Positions 45,847 through 55,209 of a stretch of 64,000 nt of DNA are shown one piece after another. Origin of the DNA: Domibacillus indicus (GTDB lineage Bacteria > Bacillota > Bacilli > Bacillales > Domibacillaceae); assembly GCF_000970685.1 (NCBI RefSeq), contig NZ_LAJB01000004.1, positions 1-64,000 on the forward strand, in the 5' to 3' direction. Within the stretch, counting starts at the first letter, position 1. The number at the start of each line of letters is the position of its first letter. The position numbers and the translations under genes are program-made. The notes under the pieces were generated by a model, which worked only from the letters and a program-made list of their open reading frames with translations, did no database searches and was not told where the DNA came from.

Positions 45847-47472
45847 ATGAAAAAAGCAGTAAGCGGACTGCTGATGGTAATTCTATTTATTATCTCAGCA
45901 ATCGGGGGAACGGGTTCGGCCCAAGCAGAAGTAAAAAAAGATTACAAGCTTTATGTAATGGCGCCATTAACGGAAATTACCGACTGGAAAGACTTCGAAG
46001 AAAAGCTTAAAATAATGAAGGAAAATGGTGTTTATGCGCTGACAACAGATATTTGGTGGGGAATGGTAGAAGGCAAGGCGGATAATCAGTTCGACTGGTC
46101 CTATTATGAAAAGTATGCAGAGGTTGTCGAAGCATCGGGCCTTAAATGGGTGCCTATTATGTCCACCCATCAATGTGGCGGGAATGTTGGCGACGATTGT
46201 AATTACCCAATTCCGTCATGGCTATGGAAAAAAGATAATATCGAGAATATGGCGTTTAAAAGTGAAAGCGGTTACTTAAATAAAGAAGCGCTGGCACCAT
46301 GGTGGAAAGGCGCTGAAAAGCAATATGAAGAATTTTACCGTGCTTTTGCCAGGGAGTTTAAAGATGAAGAAGACTTAATTGCAAAAATTTATTTAAGCGG
46401 CGGTCCAGCAGGAGAGCTCCGCTATCCGTCCTACCAATTCGCGGACGGCTGGGAATGGCCGGAACGAGGGCAGCTGCAGGCTTATACAGAGGGAGCGAAA
46501 AAGAGCTTTCAAGGTGCAATGCAAAAGAAGTACAAAAACGTGAAGAAGCTTAATGCAGCCTGGGGCACATCCTATAAAAAGTGGGAGGAAATAGAGCCGC
46601 CGGCAGGAGGCGATGAATTTTTTACAAGCGGTGAAGCGTATGATACAGCATATGGACAGGATTTTATGAGCTGGTATCAGAGCGCTCTTGAAGCACATAT
46701 GGCTTCCATCTCAAAAGCTGCCCATAAGCAGTTTGACCGGGTATTTGATGTGCCGATCGGTGTGAAAATTTCAGGCGTCCACTGGAAAATGAATGATCCG
46801 AAAATGCCGCATGCGGCCGAGTACAGCACAGGTTATTTCAATTACGAGCGTTTGCTGGATAAGGTGAAAGAAGCAGATCTTGCTCTGACGTTTACGTGTT
46901 TAGAAATGGATGACGCCAACGCCCACATCGCTCCATATTACAGTGCTCCCAAAACACTGGTAGCGCAAATTGCCACACTGGCAAATGAGCGGGGGATTTC
47001 TTTAAATGGAGAAAATGCACTGGCAATGATTAATAATGAGTGGGGTTTTAATAATTCCGCTGAAATGGCATTCAACTATGGATTTGATGGTTTTACACTG
47101 CTCCGGATGAATTATTTATTTGACGAAGCAGGAAATCCAACAAATGAATTTAAAATGATGGTCGATAAGCTCGCCCTGATACAGATGCCAGTACAAATGA
47201 ATGCAGCAAATGTTCCAAAAGAAGCTGAGCGGGTCTATGTGATTGGTGACCGTGGAGAAATAGGCCGCTGGAACCCGGATGCTTATCGATATAAGCTTAT
47301 GAAAAAAGCAGATGGCACCTGGAGCGGTACATTTAATTTGGCAGCCGGCCGTTCTTATTCCTTTAAATTTTTATATGAAACGGCATCGGGAAAACGCGTT
47401 TGGCAGGATGGAGAAAATAATTCCTATATAACGCCTTCAGCCGGAGAAGCGTTTTTTAACGGTGAATGGTAA
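45847..47472 (+). CDS. Secreted beta-amylase (GH14) with starch-binding CBM20
   Basis: 541 residues. Signal peptide to about Ala27 (AQA). GH14 barrel with the acid Glu190 (GGPAGELRYPSY) and base Glu389 (LNGENAL); family blocks PLTEITDW and STHQCGGNVGDDCN are present. The last 100 residues are a CBM20 starch-binding domain (GDRGEIGRWNPD start). It releases maltose from non-reducing ends of starch outside the cell. AAAGGGG precedes the ATG. It is a single gene with cre control and its own terminator. Confidence 0.95.
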   Translation: MKKAVSGLLMVILFIISAIGGTGSAQAEVKKDYKLYVMAPLTEITDWKDFEEKLKIMKENGVYALTTDIWWGMVEGKADNQFDWSYYEKYAEVVEASGLKWVPIMSTHQCGGNVGDDCNYPIPSWLWKKDNIENMAFKSESGYLNKEALAPWWKGAEKQYEEFYRAFAREFKDEEDLIAKIYLSGGPAGELRYPSYQFADGWEWPERGQLQAYTEGAKKSFQGAMQKKYKNVKKLNAAWGTSYKKWEEIEPPAGGDEFFTSGEAYDTAYGQDFMSWYQSALEAHMASISKAAHKQFDRVFDVPIGVKISGVHWKMNDPKMPHAAEYSTGYFNYERLLDKVKEADLALTFTCLEMDDANAHIAPYYSAPKTLVAQIATLANERGISLNGENALAMINNEWGFNNSAEMAFNYGFDGFTLLRMNYLFDEAGNPTNEFKMMVDKLALIQMPVQMNAANVPKEAERVYVIGDRGEIGRWNPDAYRYKLMKKADGTWSGTFNLAAGRSYSFKFLYETASGKRVWQDGENNSYITPSAGEAFFNGEW

Positions 47473-47474
47473 TA

Positions 47475-47510
47475 CTAAAAGCGGTCAGAATCTTTTCTGA
47501 CCGCTTTTCA
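47475..47510 (+). terminator. Beta-amylase terminator
   Basis: AAAAGCGGTCAGAA pairs with TTCTGACCGCTTTT: perfect 14-bp stem. Confidence 0.88.
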
Positions 47511-47516
47511 TTTTTC

Positions 47517-47545
47517 TTGCATCCCAATTTTCCGACAATTATAAT
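47517..47545 (+). promoter_or_regulatory. SigA promoter of the pyroglutamate operon
   Basis: TTGCAT (47517-47522), 17-bp spacer, TATAAT (47540-47545). Confidence 0.65.
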
Positions 47546-47574
47546 ATTTCTATATTCCGAAAAAGAGAATTTAA

Positions 47575-47591
47575 GTTCCGATATTCGGAAC
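47575..47591 (+). promoter_or_regulatory. Probable IclR/KipR operator
   Basis: GTTCCGATATTCGGAAC, a perfect palindrome with 7-bp arms, about 25 nt downstream of the expected transcription start. A half site TATTCCGA lies at 47553-47560. The operon encodes an IclR regulator. Confidence 0.6.
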
Positions 47592-47601
47592 AAGGCGGTG
47601 A

Positions 47602-48342
47602 ATGAGCACAATGAAAAAAGAACGAGAAGAAATCCATATAAAGCCGTTAGGAGAGTCGGCGGTAACGGTTCAGTTTGGAACAGAAATCAATTCGTTTATT
47701 AATAAAAAAGTGAAAGCGCTGGCAACGAAACTGCAAAATGACTCATTTTCCGGATTCATTGAATGTACACCTGCTTTTTCCAGTGTAACGGTTTTTTTTG
47801 ACCCATTTGTCGTTAAACAAGCATATGGAGAAAAAGAAAAAACGTCTTTTCAAATTGTCCGTGCCATCTTAGAAAGGATGCTGAAGACATTTGTTGAAGA
47901 GAAAGAAAGCACACCGCAGATTGTAGAAATTCCTGTTTGCTACGGCGGTGATTTTGGGCCTGACCTTGATTTTGTCGCAGAACATAACGGCCTTTCAGCC
48001 GATGAAGTGATTCGCTTGCATGCATCGGCCCAGTATCCCGTTTACATGATTGGCTTCGCACCGGGCTTTCCATACCTTGGCGGACTTTCGGAAAAAATAA
48101 ATGCCCCGCGCCGTCCGTCGCCGCGCACCTCGATCCCGGCCGGCAGTGTCGGAATAGCAGGCAGCCAGACAGGCGTATATCCGATTTCCACACCGGGAGG
48201 ATGGCAGCTGATCGGAAGGACGCCGATGGCTCTTTTCCGCCCGGACCGTGATCAGCCAAGCGTGCTGTCAGCGGGGGATATTGTGAAGTTTGCGCCGATC
48301 ACAAAGGAAGAATATGAACAGTATCGGGAGAGATTGCAATGA
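47602..48342 (+). CDS. pxpB: 5-oxoprolinase subunit PxpB (KipI)
   Basis: 246 residues; cyclophilin-like carboxyltransferase domain subunit 1 with YMIGFAPGFPYLGGL and STPGGWQLIGRTP blocks. With PxpA and PxpC it opens ATP-dependently 5-oxoproline to glutamate. In Bacillus subtilis this protein (KipI) also inhibits the sporulation kinase KinA. ATG 47602 is close to the SD; ATG 47611 is also possible. Overlaps pxpC by ATGA. Confidence 0.92.
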   Translation: MSTMKKEREEIHIKPLGESAVTVQFGTEINSFINKKVKALATKLQNDSFSGFIECTPAFSSVTVFFDPFVVKQAYGEKEKTSFQIVRAILERMLKTFVEEKESTPQIVEIPVCYGGDFGPDLDFVAEHNGLSADEVIRLHASAQYPVYMIGFAPGFPYLGGLSEKINAPRRPSPRTSIPAGSVGIAGSQTGVYPISTPGGWQLIGRTPMALFRPDRDQPSVLSAGDIVKFAPITKEEYEQYRERLQ

Positions 48343-49343
48343 GTGTACAAATCATCCGCCCGGGACTTTTGGCAACGATTCAGGATTTAGGACGGTACGG
48401 GTTTCAGCAATACGGCGTCGTTGTTGGCGGCGCAATGGATTCTCTCTCGCTACGCCTCGCAAATATACTGGTTGGAAATGAAGAGGGAGAAGCAGCCATT
48501 GAAATAACAATGATGGGCACATCTCTTCAATTTAAAGAAGATGCACTGATTTCCATTACCGGCGGAAACTTAAGCCCGGTCATTGATGAAAATCCTGTTC
48601 CTTCATGGCGGCCCATTTTTGTAAGGAAAGATGCCATTCTTTCTTTCACCGGCTGCAAACTTGGGTGCCGGGCATATGTTGCAGTGGCGGGCGGCTTTTC
48701 TATTCCAGAGGTAATGAACAGCAAAAGTACGTATATGCGCGGAGAAATTGGCGGCTTTAAAGGACGTGCCCTGCGGGAAGGCGATTTGATTCCGCTGGCC
48801 GAGGAAAACAGCTTTTCCCGAAAAGTAAAAGAAGCATATCAAAGAAAGCTGAAACAAAGCTCCTTTGCGGCAGCTGACTGGCATGTTCCCTTTGAACGCT
48901 ATGTAAACAGAAGTGTTGTCCGTGTTTTAAAAGGGGCAGAATTTGAGAAGTTTTCAGATTCATCCCAGAAGCAGTTTTTTGAGCAGGAATTTCACATTAC
49001 CCCGCAGTCTGATCGGATGGGATACCGTCTTTCAGGTGCATCTTTACAGTTGAAAGAACCGTTTGAATTATTGTCCGAAGCAGTGGCGAATGGAACGATT
49101 CAAGTGCCGGGTGACGGAAATCCGATCGTACTGCTGGCAGACCGGCAGACAACCGGAGGTTATCCGAGAATCGGGCAGATTGCAGCAGCCGATTTACCGG
49201 TCATCGCTCAGATGAAGCCGGGAGACCGCATCCGCTTTCAAGAGATACCGCTTTATAAAGCGGAGCAGCTTTATATAGAACGTGAACAGGAAATCGCACA
49301 AATTCGAACCGCTCTTTTGTTAAAAAAATGGTCCTTTGAATGA
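48339..49343 (+). CDS. pxpC: 5-oxoprolinase subunit PxpC (KipA)
   Basis: 334 residues, carboxyltransferase domain subunit 2: LATIQDLGRYGFQQYGV at the N-terminus and PQSDRMGYRLSG near residue 225. Partner of PxpB. In Bacillus subtilis the homologue KipA counteracts KipI. Overlaps pxpB by 4 nt. Confidence 0.92.
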   Translation: MSVQIIRPGLLATIQDLGRYGFQQYGVVVGGAMDSLSLRLANILVGNEEGEAAIEITMMGTSLQFKEDALISITGGNLSPVIDENPVPSWRPIFVRKDAILSFTGCKLGCRAYVAVAGGFSIPEVMNSKSTYMRGEIGGFKGRALREGDLIPLAEENSFSRKVKEAYQRKLKQSSFAAADWHVPFERYVNRSVVRVLKGAEFEKFSDSSQKQFFEQEFHITPQSDRMGYRLSGASLQLKEPFELLSEAVANGTIQVPGDGNPIVLLADRQTTGGYPRIGQIAAADLPVIAQMKPGDRIRFQEIPLYKAEQLYIEREQEIAQIRTALLLKKWSFE

Positions 49344-49394
49344 ATGCATATGGACACAGCAGTCCATTTACCGGAACAGGGAGAAGGAAGAAAA

Positions 49395-50147
49395 GTGAAT
49401 AAAACGGTTCTTAAATCAATGGAAATCATTAAATTGTTTTTTACGGAAGAAAAATTAACGTTGCTGCAAATAATAGAAAGAACAGAGCTGCCGAAAACAT
49501 CTGTTTATCGGATGGCGGAATCATTGCTTGAGCTCGGATTTTTGGAGAAAGATAAGGAAGGTGCCTACCGGTTAGGGCTTGTTTTTCTGGAGCTTGGCAG
49601 CCTTGTTGCTGAACGGCTGGATATCCGGTCGATTGCATTGCCCTACATGCAAAGGCTTCGGAAAGAAACTGGAGAGGCTGTAAATCTTGTGATCCGGGAC
49701 GGAGATGAAGCGGTTTACATTGAGAAGGTTGATGCGCAGGAGCGCGTCCGCGTTTACACGCAAATCGGCCGCCGTGCTCCTTTATATGGAGGAGCATGTC
49801 CGCGCATACTGCTGTCTTTTATGGAGGAGGCCGAACGAGAGAGGCTGATTGAATCATTTCAAATCACGCAGTATGCGAAGGGAACACCGAAAACGAAAGA
49901 AGAGCTCCGGCAGCTGATTGAGCGAACAAGAAAAAATAGCTGGTCGATCAGCCATTCTGAGCTGGAAGACCATTCCTCCGCCATTGCTGCCCCTATTTTT
50001 AATCATAAGGGCGATGTGATAGCCGGGCTCAGCCTGGCAGGGCCTGAAGTCCGTTTTCAGGACAAAGCACATGTAAAAGAGATGATTGAAAAATTAACAG
50101 AAGCATCACGGCAGATTTCTGCTGAACTCGGTGCCGTAGACCGCTAA
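49395..50147 (+). CDS. kipR: IclR family regulator (KipR type)
   Basis: 250 residues from GTG 49395, where AAGGA lies 7 nt upstream; the longer frame from ATG 49344 has no SD. N-terminal winged helix ([20 protein letters not shown]) and C-terminal IclR effector domain from about 85. Located inside the operon it probably controls, as KipR is in Bacillus subtilis; expected ligand is a signal of nitrogen or pyroglutamate status, not visible in the sequence. Confidence 0.88.
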   Translation: MNKTVLKSMEIIKLFFTEEKLTLLQIIERTELPKTSVYRMAESLLELGFLEKDKEGAYRLGLVFLELGSLVAERLDIRSIALPYMQRLRKETGEAVNLVIRDGDEAVYIEKVDAQERVRVYTQIGRRAPLYGGACPRILLSFMEEAERERLIESFQITQYAKGTPKTKEELRQLIERTRKNSWSISHSELEDHSSAIAAPIFNHKGDVIAGLSLAGPEVRFQDKAHVKEMIEKLTEASRQISAELGAVDR

Positions 50148-50164
50148 TCTTGGGGGGACAGCCT

Positions 50165-50929
50165 GTGAAAATTGATATTAATTGTGACATGGGAGAAAGC
50201 TTTGGCGCATATAAGATTGGCCGCGATGAGGAAATTATGCCATACATTACATCAGCAAACATCGCCTGCGGGTTCCATGCCGGCGATCCCGATGTGATGA
50301 AAAAAACCGTTCATTTAGCGATGGAGCATAATGTTAAAATGGGTGCCCATCCAGGCTTTCAAGACCTGGCGGGCTTTGGACGCCGGAATATGACTCTCTC
50401 GCCGGAAGAAGTATATTCACTTGTTGTGTACCAAATCGGTGCTCTTCAGGCGTTTGTCAGCATAGAAGGAACTGTCCTGCATCATGTGAAGCCGCATGGT
50501 GCACTTTATAATATGGCGGCTTCGGATGAAGCTATGGCTTCTGCTATTGCCAAAGCCGTTAAGGATGTAGATGCATCCCTTATTTTATACGGACTGGCTG
50601 GAAGCAAGCTGATCCAAGCGGGCCAAAAAGCAGGCCTGAAAACAGCAAGTGAAGTGTTTGCAGACCGTACATACACACGGGAAGGCATGCTGACACCGCG
50701 CCGTTTGTCCAATGCATTAATTGAAGACTCAGAAGAAGCGGCAGCTCAGGTGATCCGCATGGCAAAAGAAAAGAAAGTACGTGCGACAGATGGGATAGAT
50801 GTCATGATACAGGCTGACACCGTCTGCATACACGGTGACGGGTCCCATGCGCTGTCTTTTGCCCGGCTGATCCGGACAAAGCTGCAGGGAGAAGGGGTTG
50901 AAGTGCGTTCAATCGCCAGGGAGGAATAG
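50165..50929 (+). CDS. pxpA: 5-oxoprolinase subunit PxpA (YcsF/LamB family)
   Basis: 254 residues from GTG 50165 (GGGGGGA upstream). N-terminus [14 protein letters not shown] is the family signature; [11 protein letters not shown] near residue 110 and EVFADRTY near 165 follow. Catalytic partner of PxpB/PxpC. Follows kipR by 17 nt. Confidence 0.93.
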   Translation: MKIDINCDMGESFGAYKIGRDEEIMPYITSANIACGFHAGDPDVMKKTVHLAMEHNVKMGAHPGFQDLAGFGRRNMTLSPEEVYSLVVYQIGALQAFVSIEGTVLHHVKPHGALYNMAASDEAMASAIAKAVKDVDASLILYGLAGSKLIQAGQKAGLKTASEVFADRTYTREGMLTPRRLSNALIEDSEEAAAQVIRMAKEKKVRATDGIDVMIQADTVCIHGDGSHALSFARLIRTKLQGEGVEVRSIAREE

Positions 50930-50931
50930 AA

Positions 50932-52146
50932 ATGTCAAAACAACAAGAGTTTCAACAGCAGGAAAAATCAAATTGGAGTATTCTTTTAGGCGCCGCCTTC
51001 TTAATGGCTACCTCTGCAATTGGCCCGGGATTTTTAACTCAGACGACTGTTTTTACGGAGCAGCTTGCTGCAAGCTTCGGCTTTGTCATTCTTGTGTCCA
51101 TTTTGCTTGATATAGGAGCCCAGATGAACATATGGCGTATTCTGATTGTGTCGGAAAAGCGGGCCCAGGAGGTGGCAAACCTTGTTTTGCCCGGACTTGG
51201 CTACGTTCTTGCCGCTCTCATTGTTTTGGGCGGGATCGCATTTAATATTGGAAATATTGGCGGGGCCGGCCTCGGGGCAAACGTGATTTTTGGTATTTCA
51301 CCTGTTACAGGGGCTGTTGTCAGTGCCGCGATTGCCATTGCCATTTTTCTTGTAAAAGAAGCGGGCCTGCTTATGGATAAGTTCACTCAAATTATGGGAT
51401 TTGTAATGATCCTTCTTGTTCTGTATGTAATGTTCCAGGCGAACCCTCCTGTCGGGGAAGCGATCGTTAAAACGTTTATACCGGATACAATTGATACACT
51501 GGCCATTGTTACGCTTGTTGGCGGGACCGTCGGCGGCTATATTACATTTGCGGGCGGGCACCGTCTTTTGGATGCAGGAATTAAAGGAACAAATGCTGTT
51601 CCACAGGTAACCAGAAGCTCAGTGTCAGCCATTGGGATTGCCTCGGTGATGCGGATCTTTTTATTTTTAGCTGCACTGGGCGTGGTGGCCCAGGGCCTTG
51701 CGATTGATCCGGCCAATCCGCCGGCATCCGTTTTCCAGCTCGCTGCCGGAAATATCGGCTATCGTTTATTCGGTGTTGTTATGTGGTCTGCCGCTATTAC
51801 CTCTGTTATCGGCGCCGCCTACACTTCAGTTTCATTTATTCGCACATTTCACCCGGCGATTGAAAAGTATCATAAAACAATCATTGTTTTGTTTATTATT
51901 GTATCAACCGGAATTTTCGCCACGATCGGCAGGCCGGTTAAGATGCTGATTCTGGCAGGGGCGTTAAACGGACTTATTTTGCCAATCGCCCTTGCTGTTA
52001 TGCTGATTGCGGCTTATAAGAAAAATATTGTTGGAAGCTACCGCCATCCTATTTGGATGACAGGAGCGGGCATTATTGTCGTGATTCTGATGGCTTATAT
52101 GGGCGGCTATACGCTTATTAACCAGCTGCCGGCATTGTTTGAATAA
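50932..52146 (+). CDS. NRAMP-like transporter (YcsG type)
   Basis: 404 residues with about eleven membrane segments. ATSAIGPGFLTQTT replaces the classical DPGN metal-binding motif of NRAMP helix 1, so divalent-metal transport is doubtful. Bacillus subtilis YcsG sits in the same operon, which suggests a role linked to 5-oxoproline, perhaps uptake; this is inference from context. Starts 2 nt after pxpA. Confidence 0.82.
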   Translation: MSKQQEFQQQEKSNWSILLGAAFLMATSAIGPGFLTQTTVFTEQLAASFGFVILVSILLDIGAQMNIWRILIVSEKRAQEVANLVLPGLGYVLAALIVLGGIAFNIGNIGGAGLGANVIFGISPVTGAVVSAAIAIAIFLVKEAGLLMDKFTQIMGFVMILLVLYVMFQANPPVGEAIVKTFIPDTIDTLAIVTLVGGTVGGYITFAGGHRLLDAGIKGTNAVPQVTRSSVSAIGIASVMRIFLFLAALGVVAQGLAIDPANPPASVFQLAAGNIGYRLFGVVMWSAAITSVIGAAYTSVSFIRTFHPAIEKYHKTIIVLFIIVSTGIFATIGRPVKMLILAGALNGLILPIALAVMLIAAYKKNIVGSYRHPIWMTGAGIIVVILMAYMGGYTLINQLPALFE

Positions 52147-52196
52147 ACAAGAAGGTAACAGGGCAGCCGGATCAGCCTGCTGCTGGATATTCTAAG

Positions 52197-52230
52197 CAAA
52201 AAAGCACCTGTTTTTCAGGTGCTTTTTTAC
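52197..52230. terminator. Bidirectional terminator between ycsG-type gene and panF
   Basis: AAAAGCACCTG and CAGGTGCTTTT with T/A tracts on both sides; convergent genes. Confidence 0.85.
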
Positions 52231-53678
52231 TGCCTGGTAAAGTGATACTCTTTTCGTTCAATGAGCAGGCTTCCTGCGATATATAAAATGAGTGAAAGAA
52301 CAACAGGCAGGGTGACTGTGTGAACATCAAGCAAGTTGCCGTGGGCACTGTTATAAAAATGCAGGAAAATATAAGACGCAATACCGGAGATCATGGAAAA
52401 AAGAGCTCCCCATTTATTTCCGTATTTCCAGTAAAGGCCAAGCACGATCGGCCAGATAAAGGCTGCTTCTAATCCGCCGAAGGCAAACAAATTTAAGAAA
52501 ATAAGCAAATCAGGCGGATCAAGGGCAAGAAAAGCTACAGCGGTTCCCAGCAGGGCTGTGACCCCGAAGCTGATTTGTTTAATTCTTTTGTTAGAAGCAT
52601 CAGGCTTGACATAATTTAAGTAAATGTCTTTCACAATGGTTGAGCTGACCAAGATCAATAGCGAATCGACTGTTGACATAATGGCAGCCATTGGAGCCGC
52701 CAGCACGATTCCTGCCAGCCAGGAAGGCAGCACGTGAAGTGTAATAAGGGGAATGACTTTGTCGCCGACGTCAATCCCTGGCAGAATCGGGCGGGCAAAT
52801 ACGCCGATCAAGTGCATATTCAGCATGATTACTCCCGTGACAACCGTTCCGATAATCAGCGCCCGGTGCATCGATTGCGAATTTTTGTAAGACATCGCTC
52901 TTACGGCAATCTGCGGCAGGCCTACTACCCCAACTCCTACTAATATCCAGAAAGACGACACATACGCAGCTGATAAATTTGCATCAGCTCCATAAGGCGT
53001 CACCAGATTCGGGTTTTCAGCAATTAAGCTTTGTACAATTGCTGGAATTCCTCCGCCTGCCCGTATAACAGCCACAAGCAAAATGAGCGTGCCAATAACC
53101 ATAACAGCCCCCTGCACGGCATCCGTCAGGGCAACCGCCCGAAAGCCGCCGATTGTAACGTAAACAAGAACCGACACGGCAAATAAAAACAAAGCAGTGT
53201 TATAGCTGAGGCCCGTAATGGATTCAATTAAACGGGCTCCGCCAATCCATTGAGCCGTCATAGCCGAGAACAAAAAAATGAGAATACTTACGGCGGAAAG
53301 AAGAACCACAGCGGGGCTGTTATATCGTTTCTTTAAAAAATCAACCAGCGTAACCGCATTATACAGCCGCGTTACAATGGCGAATTTTTTTCCGAGGATC
53401 ATTAAAACGAAATAGCCGGTTACCACCTGTGTCATAGCCAGTAAAATCCATCCGAAGCCCATTGTATAAGCGGTGCCGGGTCCCCCTAAAAAGCTTGAGG
53501 CACTTCCATATGTCGCTACCATCGTCATAGCTAAAACAAAGCCGCCAAGCTCACGCCCGCCAAGAAAATAATCATGCAAAAAATGTGTAGACGCTGTTAG
53601 TTTTGTACTCGCATAGTAGCCGATGAAGAAAATCAGGACAAGAAAAAGAAGGAGAGGAATTAAAACAGCCCAGTTCAT
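52227..53678 (-). CDS. panF: Sodium/pantothenate symporter
   Basis: 483 residues, SSS family with about thirteen membrane segments. GGRELGGFVLAMTMVATYGSASSFLGG and RAMSYKNSQSMHRA fit PanF. Imports pantothenate with Na+ for CoA synthesis. Overlaps yhdT by 4 nt, the usual PanF-YhdT pair. Confidence 0.9.
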   Translation of the reverse strand: MNWAVLIPLLLFLVLIFFIGYYASTKLTASTHFLHDYFLGGRELGGFVLAMTMVATYGSASSFLGGPGTAYTMGFGWILLAMTQVVTGYFVLMILGKKFAIVTRLYNAVTLVDFLKKRYNSPAVVLLSAVSILIFLFSAMTAQWIGGARLIESITGLSYNTALFLFAVSVLVYVTIGGFRAVALTDAVQGAVMVIGTLILLVAVIRAGGGIPAIVQSLIAENPNLVTPYGADANLSAAYVSSFWILVGVGVVGLPQIAVRAMSYKNSQSMHRALIIGTVVTGVIMLNMHLIGVFARPILPGIDVGDKVIPLITLHVLPSWLAGIVLAAPMAAIMSTVDSLLILVSSTIVKDIYLNYVKPDASNKRIKQISFGVTALLGTAVAFLALDPPDLLIFLNLFAFGGLEAAFIWPIVLGLYWKYGNKWGALFSMISGIASYIFLHFYNSAHGNLLDVHTVTLPVVLSLILYIAGSLLIERKEYHFTRQ

Positions 53679-53935
53679 TCGCTGTCACCTTCTTCCTCAA
53701 AAGAAACATTCTTGAAAAAAAGAGCCACAACGAGCCACACCAGAAAAGTCATTATAACAAACCCAACAATGCAGCTGTAAAAGAACCAGTCGGGCAGCCC
53801 CCATATATACGAGTATTCTTCCATGCTGCGCCCCCCGAGGCCATAGGCAAAGCCGAACCACCAGATGAAGTTAAAAAGAGCAAGCCCAATACCGATCCAA
53901 GCTTCACGGTGGGCAATTTGAAATCGTTTATTCAT
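53675..53935 (-). CDS. YhdT family small membrane protein
   Basis: 86 residues from ATG 53935 (GGGAGG upstream). Two membrane segments with FIWWFGFAYGLG and GLPDWFFYSC, characteristic of YhdT/DUF997. Always next to panF in many bacteria; probably an accessory of the symporter. Confidence 0.88.
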   Translation of the reverse strand: MNKRFQIAHREAWIGIGLALFNFIWWFGFAYGLGGRSMEEYSYIWGLPDWFFYSCIVGFVIMTFLVWLVVALFFKNVSFEEEGDSE

Positions 53936-54060
53936 ACAATAACCTCCCAACGCTAGTATACATGGAGAATGAGCAGATCGGGCAAAAAAATACCAGTTTC
54001 ACAAAAAGTGAGGAACGGGAATAAATTAGGAAGAAATAAAAGAGGAAGGAGGGACGGAAG

Positions 54061-54891
54061 ATGGCAATGAAAAAAGAAGCAGCTTTAAAGGCGCACGAGG
54101 CGAAGCCGTGGATTCGCCGATTCGGGAGGTTTGGCCATATGGCAAAAGGGACCGTGTATGCACTGGTTGGCTTGTTGGCACTGCTTTCAGCGGCGGGAAT
54201 GGGCGGCGGAACAACCGGGACAAGCGGAGCATTATCAACTGTGGCAGATGAACCGTTTGGCCAGCTGCTCCTCTGGCTTATTGGCATTGGATTGATCGGA
54301 TATGTAATATGGGAGCTGCTTAAATCGATTAAGGATGTTGAGCATAACGGGACAGACGCAAAAGGAATAATAAAACGGATCAGTTACATTGTGAGTGCTT
54401 TTATTTATGGGAGCCTGGCTTTAACAGCGATTAAGCTGGCGATGCATGCAGGCAGCAGCGGCAGTTCCGAACAAACGATATCGGCAAAACTGCTTGCCCA
54501 GCCATTTGGACAGTGGATTGTCGGACTGATCGGACTGATTATTATTGGCTATGGATGCAGTCAATTATATCGTGGATGGAAAGAAAAATTCATGAAGCAT
54601 TTTAAAATATATGAAATGAACGAGAAGGAAATCCGCCTTGCCCGGAGCGCCGGAAGGGTCGGACTCGCAGCGCGCGGAGTTGTTCTTATAATAGTTGGCT
54701 TTTTCTTTATTGAGACGGCGATTACAGCGAACCCGAACGAATCAAAAGGACTGGGCGGAGCACTCGCTGAGCTTGCCTCTCAGCCCTTTGGCCAGTTATT
54801 GCTTGCTATTACAGCGGCAGGCCTTGTCTTATACGGTGTTTATGAAATGATTCGAGGGCGCTATCAGAGAATGAATTTCGGCAGAAAGTAA
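54061..54891 (+). CDS. DUF1206 membrane protein
   Basis: 276 residues with six membrane segments in three repeated pairs. Each repeat has the pattern ARxGxxAKGxVY...QPFGQ (residues about 22, 100 and 200), which is the DUF1206 repeat. Function unknown. AAGGAGGG lies 7 nt upstream of the ATG. Its terminator has been split by a repeat element. Confidence 0.85.
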   Translation: MAMKKEAALKAHEAKPWIRRFGRFGHMAKGTVYALVGLLALLSAAGMGGGTTGTSGALSTVADEPFGQLLLWLIGIGLIGYVIWELLKSIKDVEHNGTDAKGIIKRISYIVSAFIYGSLALTAIKLAMHAGSSGSSEQTISAKLLAQPFGQWIVGLIGLIIIGYGCSQLYRGWKEKFMKHFKIYEMNEKEIRLARSAGRVGLAARGVVLIIVGFFFIETAITANPNESKGLGGALAELASQPFGQLLLAITAAGLVLYGVYEMIRGRYQRMNFGRK

Positions 54892-54911
54892 AGCACCCAT
54901 ACCGGGTGCTT
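54891..54911 (+). repeat. Terminator hairpin, left copy (21-bp direct repeat)
   Basis: AAGCACCC...GGGTGCTT, identical to 55128-55148, but without a T tract. Confidence 0.85.
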
Positions 54912-55127
54912 CAGCTTGCAGACAATGTTATTTACTTCATACTTGAACAAATGATTTTATCTATTGTTTCTCAAAAAAAGCGTACGAGAACAGCGCTTAG
55001 CCCGGGTGAGTGAAGCGAAGCCGCCAGCCCGCAGCCTACTATCCTGTTTTTCAAAAGAATTCTTACAGGACAGTAAACGGCCCATGAAATAAGCTTCATT
55101 CAACTTCTATAGTTTGTCGACAGTCTG
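54912..55127. mobile_element. Terminator-embedded non-coding element, copy 2 (216 bp)
   Basis: Left end CAGCTTGCAGACAATG; right end read inward on the other strand CAGACTGTCGACAAAC. The first 107 bp match copy 1 (27989-28095) without gaps, 98 of 107 identical. An interior stem pairs ACTATCCTGT with ACAGGACAGT (about 55038-55075). No coding capacity. Bounded by exact 21-bp copies of the terminator hairpin. With these it fills the 318-bp gap before lplJ. Confidence 0.75.
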
Positions 55128-55155
55128 AAGCACCCATACCGGGTGCTTTTTTCTT
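55128..55155 (+). terminator. Terminator of the DUF1206 gene, right copy with T tract
   Basis: Same 21-bp hairpin as 54891-54911, followed by T4CTTT. Confidence 0.8.
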
Positions 55156-55209
55156 TGAGAACGAATCTCAATGTGCTACATTTGATCTATTAACATTGGG
55201 AGGTGCCTG

